Source: Astropecten irregularis (Eukaryota; Echinodermata; Asteroidea; Paxillosida; Astropectinidae). From it: DNA of 64,000 nucleotides. Shown in pieces: positions 1 to 11,489 of the stretch; within the stretch, counting starts at the first letter, position 1; the number at the start of each line of letters is the position of its first letter. The DNA lies in contig OZ020258.1 of the NCBI GenBank assembly GCA_963971285.1, forward strand, positions 1,798,001 to 1,862,000, read 5' to 3'. The notes beneath the pieces were generated by a model. It was not told where the DNA came from. It did no database searches and worked only from the letters and a program-made list of their open reading frames with translations. The translations under genes were made by a program, and so were the position numbers.

Positions 1-330
1 TGTTAGTGATGTTGGCGTGAACTAGAAAAAATAATAATCATTTTCCAAAACAGAAATACTTAGCACAGGCGTCAGGATCAGCATACGGCACAGTCTGCCC
101 AGAAATATTAGCGATCTCCGTATGGTTTCTCTTATTATTCGCCCAAATCTTCGGCATTTTGCTTTTGGTCAGGACACTTTTCTGTGTGTCATTTACCAGT
201 AGTCGATGCCTCAGTGCAAACTATCCAGCCATCACTAACACTCTGGGAATATTGTTTTCAGTTGTTTCAGGATTTAAACGGTGAGGCCATCCACTTTAAG
301 TCCGTGTATAATTATCTTAGATGTGGTTAA
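1..330. other. Non-coding stretch, nothing recognised
   Basis: No open frame with protein-like composition and no repeat that recurs elsewhere in the window. It leads into the more GC-rich segment from about 340. A TATAATTAT string near 307 could serve as an AT-rich core-promoter element for the candidate exon downstream, but there is nothing to confirm it. Confidence 0.4.
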
Positions 331-637
331 GTTAACATCCCTGTGACCGATAATTGTCTTTCATCTTGCGCATTATACTGTGTGTGTTTCATGCTTGCAG
401 TTGGCCGAGTGGGCGGTCTGTGGGTCGATAGCCGGCGCTTAGCGCACCACACCGTGACAACGTGCCGTGTATCGTTCGACAAACACCGGGCACGGGCCAG
501 CGCCAAACTTCACCGGTCTTCGGAGAACTGCACAAGACGCCGGGTTCTTCTCACCAAAACTCTGTTATTTTGGTGGCTCTTCATCCGACGAGATAATTTA
601 ATCGCCTGATTCTTGACGCTACACGGGACCTGGGCTC

Positions 638-682
638 ATGAGCGATATGTCTTTCCTTGCTTTGGACTCAAACAGTTGGCAG
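638..682 (+). CDS. Candidate first coding exon, unknown gene
   Basis: I do not recognise the protein. The frame reads MSDMSFLALDSNSWQ and stops at a strong donor, CAG|GTAAGT, whose GT is at 683-684. An in-frame TGA at 614-616 precedes the ATG, so this would be the translation start and the 45 bases would be 15 whole codons, leaving a phase-0 intron. The preceding 300 bases are CpG-rich compared with their surroundings, as expected of a 5' UTR or promoter. A longer frame (343-609) overlaps that leader in another register and begins with GTG; I treat it as chance. No matching second exon could be picked out downstream, so the intron would be long. Alternative: a chance ATG beside a chance donor. 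Confidence 0.33.
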
Positions 683-1714
683 GTAAGTCGTGTTGTCTCA
701 AATATTTCAGTGATTTGGTTCATAATTGTCATATTTCATGTGCGGTATTATTATAACATGCACACTATCGCCATGGCTGGGATTTGAACATGGACGGACA
801 CTGTATACAAATTCTATTTTATATGAGGCATTAAACAGCAGTCCCCCTCTTTAAAAAAAATACATATCACCTCAATCGAGACGACTGTTAAACGGATTCG
901 TGGTAATAGCATAATCTAATTTCTGATCACACATGCTTCTTTAATAAATTATTTCCATTTTAAATCTTGTCAGTGCAATCTAATATTTCCTCCGATTTGC
1001 ACACATGTTATGATGCGTGTCTAAGCCATATACTCTCAAGGTAGACGGGATTGTATCGAGAATATCTTAGTTTCTGTGTCAGAATCCAATTTTTAAGTTT
1101 AGGTTGTGGGTGGTTTGTTGTGGTTTATATGTTGTATTCATCTTGTAGGATTCCCATCTTGTAACAACAACAACAAAAACGGTCAGAAGTTTGAGTATGT
1201 CACTAAAGGAATTGTTCGTTTTACCCAATAGTCACTTCAAATTGTCAATAATAACCCTGGGCTAATTATCTCACAGGTTTCACTTGTGATTTAAGCCCAA
1301 CTGGGTGGCTCTTTTTTTCCCCTCCACACTCTATTCTTGTCGGTTTTTGTTCCCCTCAACACCTTCCATACATTGGGTTGTCCGTCGCTAATGCAGCGCC
1401 CATAATGCGTTATTTGTCCCGCCATGGACCTGGTTACTTGTAACCGTTAAGTGGCTGCACAATACTCTGTCCCCAACCGCCGATTGTCCAGTTTTGCCCT
1501 TACCTGATTGCCCCAGACAAAACCCAGCGGTCTGCCGACTCACTTTGATGTTCAATCGACAAATTAATGACCGGGTCTTTTTTAGCCCGGTATATTAGAG
1601 AGCGTCGCGTGGTAATGACATGTTACCTCCTAGATACGTTCAGTAAACGTGTTGACAGACGCAGTCATTTTCGCCTGGGCTCTGTGTAACCTTCTCCCCC
1701 TGATCATTCATTAA
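683..1714. other. Non-coding stretch, possibly intron
   Basis: If the exon ending at 682 is real this is the start of its first intron. No repeat family member and no credible exon is seen. A TTAAGTGG string at 1447-1454 matches the NK2 homeodomain consensus exactly, which by itself is weak evidence. The segment 1380-1620 is richer in CpG than its flanks. Confidence 0.4.
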
Positions 1715-1835
1715 CGGTAAACGGTTAATCCGGGCGGTAAACAGCCTAAAACAAACCACATCCTGACGGTAAACAAGTTAACATGACCGGTAAGCAGTTA
1801 TGCACACGGATAATCATGGCCCTCCGCGGTAAACA
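1715..1835 (+). promoter_or_regulatory. Cluster of five forkhead-like sites
   Basis: The nonamer CGGTAAACA, or a one-base variant, occurs five times on the same strand: 1715 (CGGTAAACG), 1735, 1767, 1788 (CGGTAAGCA) and 1827. GTAAACA is the core bound by many Fox proteins. Start-to-start distances are 20, 32, 21 and 39 bases; the first three are close to whole helical turns, so those sites would lie on one face of the DNA. The leading CG is constant, which the Fox core does not require. It lies about 1.0 kb downstream of the candidate first exon, where an intronic enhancer would fit. It could also be a decayed tandem repeat or a cluster for another factor. Confidence 0.4.
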
Positions 1836-2483
1836 ACAACACTCTGATATTTGTGTAAGCATGCAGGCTTAGCAGAATGGGGAGCATTTTTTTTTTTACA
1901 TTATCATGCAAATCGTGATTATAATAAGGCAACTGACTTCCTGTTTCTGTTTTAAAAGAACGATTTGGTAAACATGTTTACGATTTTTATGCTCATCTTC
2001 GCACGTCACCTTTTCCTATCCATCTCCATACATTCATCGTACATTTTGCATCGAGCGTCAATGTTTCGCCGCAGTACATACACGTCTTCAAATACCACCC
2101 AAAAAATGAAACCTTAGGAAAACCGATCTATACGCAAACACACTAAGTGACCGGAGATCTGTTCTTAAAAGGGGGCAACAACAAAACAACTAAAACAGGA
2201 TTTGCATTGGTAAAATATTTCCCCTATCTATGCTGGTTCGTCTCATCGCTCGTGTTGGCTCTTCAATCCGTCACTGTTATAGCCCCACCCCTCCCAACAC
2301 CTATCCCCCTCTCTGTATGTCCTCCTATCTGTCACGTCCATCTGTATTATTATACCAACCCCCTAACTAGTGATCTGTTTTATCTGGATACATCTTATTA
2401 TCGAGTGGTAGAGTGGACAGAAGGTGGACTAAAAGAAAAGAACGTATAAGAAATTGAATTCCGTGATATGGCCTCACTTGGTA
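1836..2483. other. Non-coding stretch, nothing recognised
   Basis: Contains a run of about nine T at 1889-1897. A 100-codon open frame (2147-2449) opens with ACG-flanked GTG context, is rich in proline, leucine and tyrosine, and has no domain I can name; I read it as chance. Confidence 0.4.
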
Positions 2484-2507
2484 AGGTCACGTCTGAGGTC
2501 ACGTCAG
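2484..2507 (+). promoter_or_regulatory. Tandem AGGTCA half-sites with CACGTC
   Basis: AGGTCACGTCTG is followed directly by AGGTCACGTCAG, two 12-base units differing at one position. Each holds an AGGTCA nuclear-receptor half-site, giving a direct repeat with a six-base spacer. The first is preceded by TA (TAAGGTCA), the extended form preferred by monomer-binding receptors of the ERR/SF-1/ROR type. ACGTCA in the second unit is also a CRE-like half-site. Function is inferred only. Confidence 0.3.
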
Positions 2508-2802
2508 CAGACTAGGTCCCATATAGACCCGTTCCCGTGATCTTTCATCCCATTATGCACCCTCGATCTCAAAATTCCTAGCAACTTAAACTTCAAAACA
2601 ATGTTTGGCATCGATTCCCTGTACACACAAGGAAATGGTATCTATAGGAAAATATGATATTTCCCAACATTCTGTGTGTATTTTGAATGTCTATGTTTGG
2701 CTGCAAACTCGTGTTTTTGCATCTTGTATACGGTGTCGATATCTTGGTAGTTTCAATACATTAATAACGATGCCATGATGTGTATATATGCGTTAACATA
2801 AC

Positions 2803-2932
2803 TACAAGTAATAAACTGTTGCAAACTGCTTTTCAACCAAACGAATGACCTGAAATTTACTAAAATGCTTGGAGTTAGGAGGGCCTGATGTTTCGATCCT
2901 AGCAGGATCTTTCTCAAAGGCTTTTTCTTTTA
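2803..2932 (+). repeat. Dispersed repeat family B, copy 1
   Basis: Matches the reverse complement of segments near 40.8 kb and 55.5 kb. Shared blocks, in order on this strand, are AGTAATAAACTG, GCAAACTGC, ATGACCTGAAAT, GCTTGGAGTTAGGAGGGCCT and a small hairpin GATCCTAGCAGGATC at 2895-2909 preceded by GTTTC. On the minus strand this reads hairpin followed by GAAAC. The copies are divergent, so the family is not young. Its class is unknown to me; the layout suggests the tail of a retroelement or a short non-autonomous element. Ends are approximate. A 79-codon frame beginning at 2869 lies mostly in this repeat and is not counted as a gene. Confidence 0.65.
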
Positions 2933-5900
2933 AATCAGCCTTAAAATATCTTCAAAATGGCGATGGTTCTCCCACTGTTGAGATATCCATACCAAACCGA
3001 CATTATATGTTGCTTCTTGATTTTATCCTGTTCAGCAAAATACTGTCAATCATTTTATTTAACATTAGTACTGTGTGCTATGTTTCTTGTGGGAACATTC
3101 GTAAATAATCTAGGGGTAAACACCGCCAATTTTCCCTCTCTCGTACCGTTTGTATTATGCTTATTTCATACCAAGTTGTTATTTATGTTAAAATATAGCT
3201 GAATTCATGTTAACCTAGGGTTTTCCTTAATTTTTCTACAAATATAGTGAAGCAACTAATGGCAAGTTGGAAAAATCCTTTAAATTAATTGTATCGGTTC
3301 ACTTACAATTTCTTTTTACAAATTTTAAATTGAATATTGTGGTGTTATACATCAACACATAGTGTGTATCTTTGAAGTGTCTATTCTAAACGCTGTATGT
3401 TGTGTTGTAGGTCGATATCTGCCAGCATAACCCGATCATACGTATCATAATCCCTATCTAGCTACATGGTCGATGCTAATTTAACAGGTTTCATAAGTTT
3501 GAAATCTTGTTCGTCAATCCTGCCTCCATGAAAATGAGCTTGCTCGTTGAATTATCGTACTTCTATTAACGATATCAACAGGAACCACTTCGATGAATTA
3601 TTTATTCGAATTGTTGCACGAGAATCTAACAAGATATTGGGGAGAGACTTGGCGTGATAGAGTGATCCGAATGCATAATTAAAAAAAATATGTACTCTTA
3701 ACAATTTTTAGAAGATGGTTATATATTGAAGCGAGGATTAGTGGCACGCATTGCCCTTTCAACTGAAGGTAGAATATCTCGTTGTGAAAGTCAGTGAATT
3801 ATAAATAGAGCCAGGATGAGGTTTGAACCAAACAAAAAACAAGAAGAGGTATTGCTTGCATGATTGCGTGAATGTAGAAGCGGTATATAACCTGCATCTG
3901 CAGTGCTAAATGTCACCGGGTTATATCGCTGTGCTGAAAGCCAGATTTGCTGTCTGTTGAGCCCGGTTCGACTCCCACACGTGGGCCCCTCATGTCGTGC
4001 AGGATTCGTCCCTTAATGGACTCGGTACATTAGTGTGTTCTTCGTCCACCATTTTGTGAAGACTGTGTGTCTCCAATGTGCTGGTGCTGTATGGGGGCTG
4101 TTGGCCGCTGTGAACTGTGCTAGGCCGGTTGTTTTGGTCCAGATTCAGCACACACCACCCCACAGTTCAATGCCAGCCGAGATTTGAATGATTTGTCCTC
4201 CGTTCCCTCTTAAGCTTGCTCCAAGCTCTTTTGTCGAGTCACGGTAAAGGGGAAGGAGATTTAATATTTCAGCTTTTATCACTGGGTCGTTTTGTTTATT
4301 AACACAACAAGTTTTGTTTTGGCAAAAATGGAGGTCGTTCCAGTTATTCGTCTTCTCGCTATATAGCTCAGTCGTTCTGCATTAGGGATTTAGATTTTGT
4401 GTTTCTTCAGTCGTTAGTGCATTAGAAGAAAAGGGGGAAAATAAGGAGAAGGGGAGAAAATAAAGAGGTTTGATGGGGAAGAGGGCGACCTATACTGGAG
4501 TTGGTGGTTGGTTGCACGGGCGGAAGAGGTTATTCCTGCTCGCTTAGCGTGGAACACGTGTCACGGCCAAGCTCAAGTTTCAGCAGCGACCGGGGAAAGA
4601 GAGAGAGGGGGAGAGCCTCGCCAAGTTCCCCCTGTCCTTGTCCCCGTGTCGTGCCGCTCCGAGTCCCGTTCGCTTCCCCGGTATACACACACAGAAATCC
4701 ACGCTTTTTTTAACACCCTTCTTAAAATCAATGCCTTTCTAGCCCACCTGCCATAAAGGGGGGTTTGTAGAGGTGGCACACCGAGTATACTGTTTGGACG
4801 GGTTTCATGTTCATGGAGGGAAGTGTTTGACTATTACTTGGACATGATACCTATGAGACGGTACTCTCTCTCTCTTAGCGCTAGCTCAACACTGCAATTG
4901 TGTCCGACCAACGCTCTCATTACAATTCTTTATAAACTTCGATATGATACGGCACAAATTAAAGTTCCATTTGAAAAGAAGTCACTTGCCGCATACATGT
5001 TTCTCCCCTCCGTAATTAATAAGCACATTCGGCGACGGGACCCCCAGTAGAATAGTCTGGCATTTTGATAGTATAGGCCCTAATAATGCATGCATGCAGT
5101 CAAGATGGTTGTATCGTTTTCCGTGGTTAACATGGGACCCATATCTACCTGTCACTCTACGCATGGTCAATTAATTTTGATTATGTTCACTTCTTTAATT
5201 ATTCACTCAACCATAACACAGCAGTCAAATCGCCCATAATGGTGAGGACTTTCACTCCCCAGTGAAAGAAAAGAAATAACTCCGTTGAACTTATACAGTA
5301 ATAGGAAAAAAGATGTTTCAGAAATTGTTGTGAATAACTGTAATTACAATAGCGTATGTTGTGCGAGGATGCTTTTAAACGACATGTGGATTTCGTAAGA
5401 AAATATGACGTGGCCATTTTTAGGCTTCGTAGAAAAAAAACCCAAACAAATACACAATCAACCTCTGATACAATTTATGATTTATCCAAAACCAAAACTG
5501 AGAAAGACTGTGGTGTCTAGAGGAAATTACAATAAAAACATTTTTCAAACAACTTTTATACTTAATTTGATTTATTTTTTCCACTTTTGTAACAATCCAA
5601 AAATCCTGAAAATGAGCAAAACTTTAGTTTTGTTTCTGGTCCGTTCGATTTTGTTGTTGTTGTTGTCTTCACTTCTTCTCCAGATAGTTCAATTTCCCCC
5701 AAAATAAATTTGCTCCATGATTTCAAAGATTTACTTGATACTTTTTTTTTTTTTTAAGATCCTTCCGCCTAAGAGTGTTCTATATTTCATGTGCGTTTAA
5801 TTTACCTCATGATTTTTCGCGGCTTTTTGGTTGTTTTGTTTTAAAATTAAACATATCTTATACCATTATTTCCCAAGGACAATAAAGGCTCCATTTAAAT

Positions 5901-6935
5901 CCCTTCTAAATCGTAGCGGCAAGTGTTCCGATAGTAGAGTTAAACAAACACAAAATTGAAGTCGTAAGAAAATTCGTTAACCCACCACTTAAACGGTGTT
6001 GATGAAGTGGGTGAGCGGTTTTCGTTTACAGAACTACCGCGGTAGTGGTGCACGCGAAGGGGGAGAGAGTTAGACAGAGCTGGCCCGGGCCCAGACCTGC
6101 ATTTTGACGGCGGAGTGTTGAAGTGACGGATGGCCTGCTCGTCGGGCCGTGACAAACTCCATCTCCCGACGAAACACTATCATTGATCAAACGCCGGCAA
6201 TCACCAGCAACTAAATGGCTTGCAATTAGCCACCGAATAAGCACATGAAAGGAAGGGGGGTCCTTGCCGTGCTGTGACAGGGGGGTTCTTGGGGATATCA
6301 CCCGGTTTAGAAGTCTGAGTTTAGGAATGACCTGTTTGGGGGTATGCGCATTAGACACGCTTTGTATTGCATACACACGCCGGCCAATCTATAAGAAGTT
6401 AAATTCGGCATATTCTTTTGTGGTTTTATTGTCTGCAATTCTTAGACATATTAAGGAAACAATCATTACCTCAATTTCCCAACAATTCCGCACCATTTTC
6501 AAAAATCGTCGATTTTTCTTCAGTAGCCGATACTATTCGAGCATCGCGCCTTGCCGATATTTATCTTGCGCGCCCAAAAGCTGTCACTGTTATTTCCATT
6601 TTGTAGATTTCACAATCCACATTTGTCGATGTATATCTAGTTTTTATTTTTAATTTACTTCTTGCAGTTTCCATAAGTCTTGTAGTTTGCTATTCTAAGC
6701 AGAAGTCAACATCACAATACTGTTTATGTAAAATTCAAAAGAGCCTTTTTGTGCATGACTTCTTACGGACGCCGTACATTTTTTCCATAATCAGAAAGCT
6801 AAAAACACGAGTTTTAAATTATGAAGGTGTGTTTGATAAAAATGTTTGATATTGAAATTCCATTTTAAATGTGAGTTGGGATAGTTTGAATTTCACTTTT
6901 TTAAATCAGATTGTGTATTTTGTGTGGCATTTGAG
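2933..6935. other. Gene-free stretch with CpG-rich and polypurine patches
   Basis: No credible exon. Contents: a tRNA box-B match GGTTCGACTCC at 3965-3975 without a good box A; a polypurine tract around 4425-4468; a CpG-rich patch at about 4500-4720 holding short overlapping frames on both strands that look like chance; a T-run at 5743-5755; and a second CpG-rich patch at about 6000-6200. Remaining sequence is AT-rich and not repeated elsewhere in the window as far as I can see. Confidence 0.45.
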
Positions 6936-7302
6936 TTAAAGGTAATATCATACTATGGTGTTTGTCACAGAAATGCAGATTCATGGGCAAAAATATCAAG
7001 GAAGATACAGTATCATTCATCTGTGAAATGCTCAGTCCAATATAGAGCCCACTTTTTGAAAAAACAATGAAAAACGCCCATGGTATTTTTTTTCAATCTG
7101 TTCACCGTTATTTTTGAACTTTAAAAGATCAAAATTGTTTTTAGTCATTGGTTTTATTTTTTTCTGGAAAAAAGGCAGCATTTCAGGCAGAACAATTTCA
7201 ACGGTATAATTCTACTATCACCATCTTTATACCCTGTACATTATAGGTAAATCTGTGAAGATTTCTGTTTCGGTATGTTACCAAAGTGTGATAGAACCTT
7301 TA
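6936..7302 (+). mobile_element. TTAA-flanked MITE family A, copy 1
   Basis: About 360 bases, non-coding, starting TTAAAGGTAATATCATAC and ending ATAGAACCTTTAC, the latter a decayed mirror of the start. Internal blocks shared with other copies include CAGATTCATGGGCAAAAATA, CCCACTTTTTGA, CATTTCAGGC, and CCATCTTTATACCCTG. TTAA is the insertion target of piggyBac transposases, but the terminus just inside does not begin with the CCY usual for that superfamily, so the transposase that moved it is uncertain. The central palindrome seen in copy 3 is degraded here. Confidence 0.8.
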
Positions 7303-10300
7303 CGATGCAATAAGTTGGTGCAAGTCTGTGGTCGTAACGCCATTCCTGTATAGTCGCATTATTCCTTTCTCTTCAAAATGTGGAAATGATTCATGTTAGC
7401 TACTATTCCTGGAAAGTATCCAGTTTCAGAGGCTATAGTAGAAGAGTGAGATTATTGTTACATGTACCTTCAAGTATATGGGCTAGGAACCGATCCAGCA
7501 TGAAATGTTTGAATGTTATTGTCGAGTCTTGCAATGGTGTTTGAGGTCCTGTCGTTATAATTGGGACGTGGTTCTCGTCATTATATTATTGTGGTGAGAT
7601 GGCTTTTCTTGTTCATGCTGTTTGCTTCTCGCCTTTTGTTCTTGGGTGTGTTTTCCCATGGAATTTTCTCTCATTAAGAGAGTTGTAACTGTATGATGGA
7701 CATTGCAAGCAACAAAGCTTGACTTTATGCCAATTGTTGCTCGTCTAATCAAGCATGCCTTGGACAAACACATCAGCAACTTTTTTCTTCTTCTCATCTC
7801 CGGGCCTATGTGATGGCGAACTTGGCCCCCACCAGAAAGAAGGGCTCCTTGTTTTCATTCGAAATCCCTCCAACAAAAGCCGTTTGGGCAGTCAGCTGCT
7901 TGCCAAGAGTACACGTGTTATTCTAACCGTTACAATGCGGGCATAACGGCATGACAATTAGCACAGTTTTGGGCTAAGGATATTGGGTTTTAGAATCAGC
8001 ATACGACAGAAAACATGCCGAAAACCGCGTGTTTTTCTTGTACACTCAATAGTCAACGGTCAGTGTTAAGTTTGAAAGAAACGCCGTCTTTGAAGTGAGC
8101 AAGACTTTTGTTTGTTGGTGGTGGGGGTGCCGGTAATTTTCTTGGCGGTTTATTTTCCATTGGGGGTTGTAGTATTGTCCGGGATCGGGTAAAGCAATCA
8201 CAGAGGTCCGACCGCCACCAAGGTAGTGATGATGTACGGTAAGATTGAGTCGGTATGGGGGGTTAGGCTGCAATGCTGCAGACAGGTCCAACTGATCAAG
8301 GGGGTATAGAGGGGGTAACCTTAGGTAACCCCGCATTACACTCTGCGAAGGGTTGAGTCAATGTTTGGGGTCTACATCGGAGTTTATAACAGACCGGTGA
8401 TTGTGACGACTTTCCCCCGTTGATGTCAGTTTGTGAATGTTCATGGTTCCCGTTTCACGCGTGTTTGGTCATCTATATCGGAGGATCATCCTGCTCCGAG
8501 TTAAGAGGAATTTTATCAGTCGTCATCAACCACACCTTCTTGCGTTTCTTCTCCTGTAATTTCAAGTGCCTCCTACCGCTAATGCATCTACCATCCCACT
8601 GCCTTGTGTGATGAGATCAAAACAATATTCTAATCATCGAATTCCCTCGCATCGTTGTGGGTCTATTTCTTTTTAAATGGCGTTAGTTTACCCTTCTTGC
8701 AATGCGCCGTACGTACGTCCGCACAACTGTGTTAAAAAATAAATTACAAGAATCAAGAAAATTAGCAAAATGAAAGGAAAACAAATGATATAAAATGTTG
8801 GATCTTCTGCTTATTATGTTTGCTGTAATGCATGAAGCTCCTCTGAACTTTGAGAAGGTAGAGAATGTCATGTTTGATGCGATGAATTAAGAGCGCTCGG
8901 ATACTAGACCATCTTTGAGCAATGAGACATGAAGCTTGCAAATCAAGCGAGCAAAATCATTTTACTGAGTAGGCAATTCCCTTCGTCTGTTTTTAATCCA
9001 TGCAAATGAACTCTGACCCACAACCCATGACATAAACACAGAATGGGAAAGAAGGAGAAAAAATATATAATATCTTTAAGAAAGAAAAAAAAACTTCATT
9101 ATGTTAAAGCCCCCTGGTTGTCTGAGCCGCACAACCGTGTTCTTTTTCTTTTCTTTTTTTATTTCTCGCCCCTTCTGTGCCGCGGTATCGAACTCGGTGG
9201 CGATGCTAGCGGGCTGCCAGCGACACCCGAGCCGGGTGTTTCCCCACAGAACGGCCGCCGTAGTCCCGGTCAGACAATGCCGGCCATTCAGTCGGAGTTT
9301 GTGAAGGATACGGGCTTTCCTCGTTCCAAAATAGTATTATATACATTTTTTTTATTCGTTATAGACAGTTACAAGGTTGCTGTAGCAAATTGGAGCAGGC
9401 ATGTTGTTGAATATATACAAGCGAGATTTAAATAACCGCTTCCATCAACAAAACAGCAACAACAAAACAACAACAACAATAACAAGACTATACTACAAAA
9501 GAAGATGAATACTTATAAACGATCACGACCTTGCTTTTCCTTCAAGTCATTAGCCTGCATCTTTTATCTAAACAATCCAAACATGACACAGTGCTAATGC
9601 TGGTCAGAATGCTTTCATTATCCACGCCTATTGTCATGGTCATATTTTCATAGCTTGAATGAAATAGCGTTCCCTAGTCATGTTTTTGTATTCTTGTGGT
9701 CAACCTTTATACTCATGACTCGTGACTAATCTTAACCATCATACTGGGCCACTATCATATTCAAGAAGGAGAAGAAAGAAAGGAGGTTAAAAATGAAATA
9801 AAGAAATGAAAATGAAGAAAATCTCCCGCTATCTGAAATCATGTCGTAGGCCTTATATACCGTTAGTAAATCCATAATGCCTTACTTCTTATAGGTACTA
9901 GCACGTTTCTTCTTTATTAACAATAGCTCATTTCCTTATACGGAGTCCGACTTAATCGTGGCTTCGACTCTAAATTTGTCTCCTCTGCTTCATTCTCTCC
10001 CTGGTTCAGAATGCTGAGAGAGTGTGTTTAATGAAGGGATATGGCAGCGAGCAGTTATATGGTCAATGACTTTTTTATGAATTGGCGGTGCTGGCAATAA
10101 TATGAGGCCATTGTGTATAAGGGTAAAGGTATAATAATATAAGAGGGCACAATGGTATATGAGGGTACAGTGCACTATACATCGGGTACCAACGACCTAT
10201 AGGAGGCTTATAATAGGGTGATCTACCTGGTCTAATTATTACTGCCGTGTTGTGTGATCTAGTTTAGTCACCTCACTCGGGTTTATACCCGATTCATCTT

Positions 10301-10502
10301 TTTGTCCCCCTTTCAGCCAGGAATCTAGACCCCAGTCATAGCAAAGTGGAACACAAAAAAAAAGCTTAAGTAGGTTTCAGTTGTCAACAATTAAAAGTAT
10401 CAATATTAGTTGTTGTAAAGGCCAGTTATAATAATTATAGGCTTTTATATCGTGTAGGCCTACATGTATACATTGCATGTCGGGAATAACGTTTTAAAGC
10501 TC
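7303..10502. other. Gene-free stretch, nothing recognised
   Basis: Short frames on both strands lack domains or supporting splice sites. Simple sequence: a T/C-rich tract around 9140-9170 and CAA-rich sequence at about 9446-9482. No member of the repeat families found elsewhere in the window. Confidence 0.45.
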
Positions 10503-10533
10503 ATACCCGAATATAAGCTTTATATTCGGGTAT
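10503..10533. repeat. 31-bp perfect inverted repeat, 3-base loop
   Basis: Two 14-base arms, ATACCCGAATATAA and its exact complement, flank the trinucleotide GCT. Too short in loop for a microRNA precursor. It could be a cruciform-forming scar of an inverted duplication or the centre of a lost foldback element. A weaker hairpin TCGGGT...ACCCGA sits upstream near 10277. Confidence 0.85.
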
Positions 10534-10898
10534 TCTGCCAAAATTGTACCAGCATTTGGGGTATATTGTAAATCCTAACATTTCTGACTTGAAAATCAAA
10601 TTTTGAGAATATTTCCTGTCTCAGTTGCATCGGAAATTCAGAACACAAAAAAATCCACCGAATTTCTCGGATTTTGTCTTGCCAGTCTACATTTTGTGAT
10701 AGTTTCTAATTAAATTGCTTTCAACCGATTTCTTTGTCGCTGGTTTTTGTTTTTTGTGTGCTTTTATAGTGGTAAACAACGCAGTATAATATACGTTATC
10801 GGCTTAATTATGAATATTTGGGGGCAAAAGTGCCGATGATCATTTTTGCCCCTCCTTGTGATTTTTTTTTTTTTGGTCCTGTCGTCTTTTTCATATCC

Positions 10899-10947
10899 AT
10901 GGCAAATTGTGATGGAGCGCTCATGGCAAAATGTTTACCTGCGCGAG
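10899..10947 (+). CDS. Weak candidate first coding exon
   Basis: ATG in a fair context (ATCCATGG) opens a frame reading MANCDGALMAKCLPAR and meets a donor-like GAG|GTGAGT after 49 bases, leaving one base over. A T-rich tract precedes it. No promoter, no recognisable protein and no second exon. The nearby 11.0-13.5 kb region is full of transposons. Chance is at least as likely. Confidence 0.12.
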
Positions 10948-11045
10948 GTGAGTCATAGAAGGGAATATATGAATTATAATAACGGGGACTAGCCAGGCCT
11001 TATCATACTGGATGTAGAGTGTCTTAGCAGTATATGGAGGATATA

Positions 11046-11489
11046 CAACGTGTCCCTAAAAAACCGCAACACTTTGTCGGGATCCATTATGTTAAAATTA
11101 AACTGTTTATCACTTCAAGATTCAGTTATAATGATACAACAATGTCTTGGCTATCATCATGTAGAATTTAAGCAAAATCGGGCTGAAATATATGATGGCG
11201 ACAATATGATCAATTGAAACAGTACTCTTTAAAAACAAATTTGCAGTATTCCAGAATAAGTGGTCAATACACGCATATTGTGTATTGAAAGAAAGATGAA
11301 ATTCGGGTTTTGAGGTTGGGTGATTCAGTCTTAGTTTTCCCCCTCAATTTTAGTCCAATTGTACTCAAATTCAACATGGTGATAGCCAAGACATGGATGT
11401 ATCACATATCTGAATCTGGAATCGATAAACAGTTTAATTTTCACATATTAGTTCTAGACACAAAGTGTTGCGTTTTTTGGGACACCCTG
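11046..11489. mobile_element. Long-arm foldback DNA transposon, TA-flanked
   Basis: A 444-bp element whose two arms of about 145 bases (11046-11190 and 11345-11489) are inverted copies of each other. The right end, read outwards, starts CAGGGTGTCCCAAAAAACGC; the left starts CAACGTGTCCCTAAAAAACC. Both ends abut TA, the duplicated target of the Tc1/mariner superfamily. Inner arm blocks such as TGTCTTGGCTATCA and AATTAAACTGTTTATC are near identical between arms. No transposase remains: it is non-autonomous. A 63-codon frame at 11310-11501 is an arm reading through, not a gene. A small inner hairpin (CAATACAC...GTGTATTG) lies near 11265-11287. Confidence 0.85.

Noticed and set aside
3965-3975. 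Second tRNA box-B match, possible SINE
   Set aside because: No acceptable box A at the right distance and no repeated copy in the window.
10503-10533. microRNA precursor
   Set aside because: Arms of 14 bases and a three-base loop are too small for Drosha/Dicer processing.
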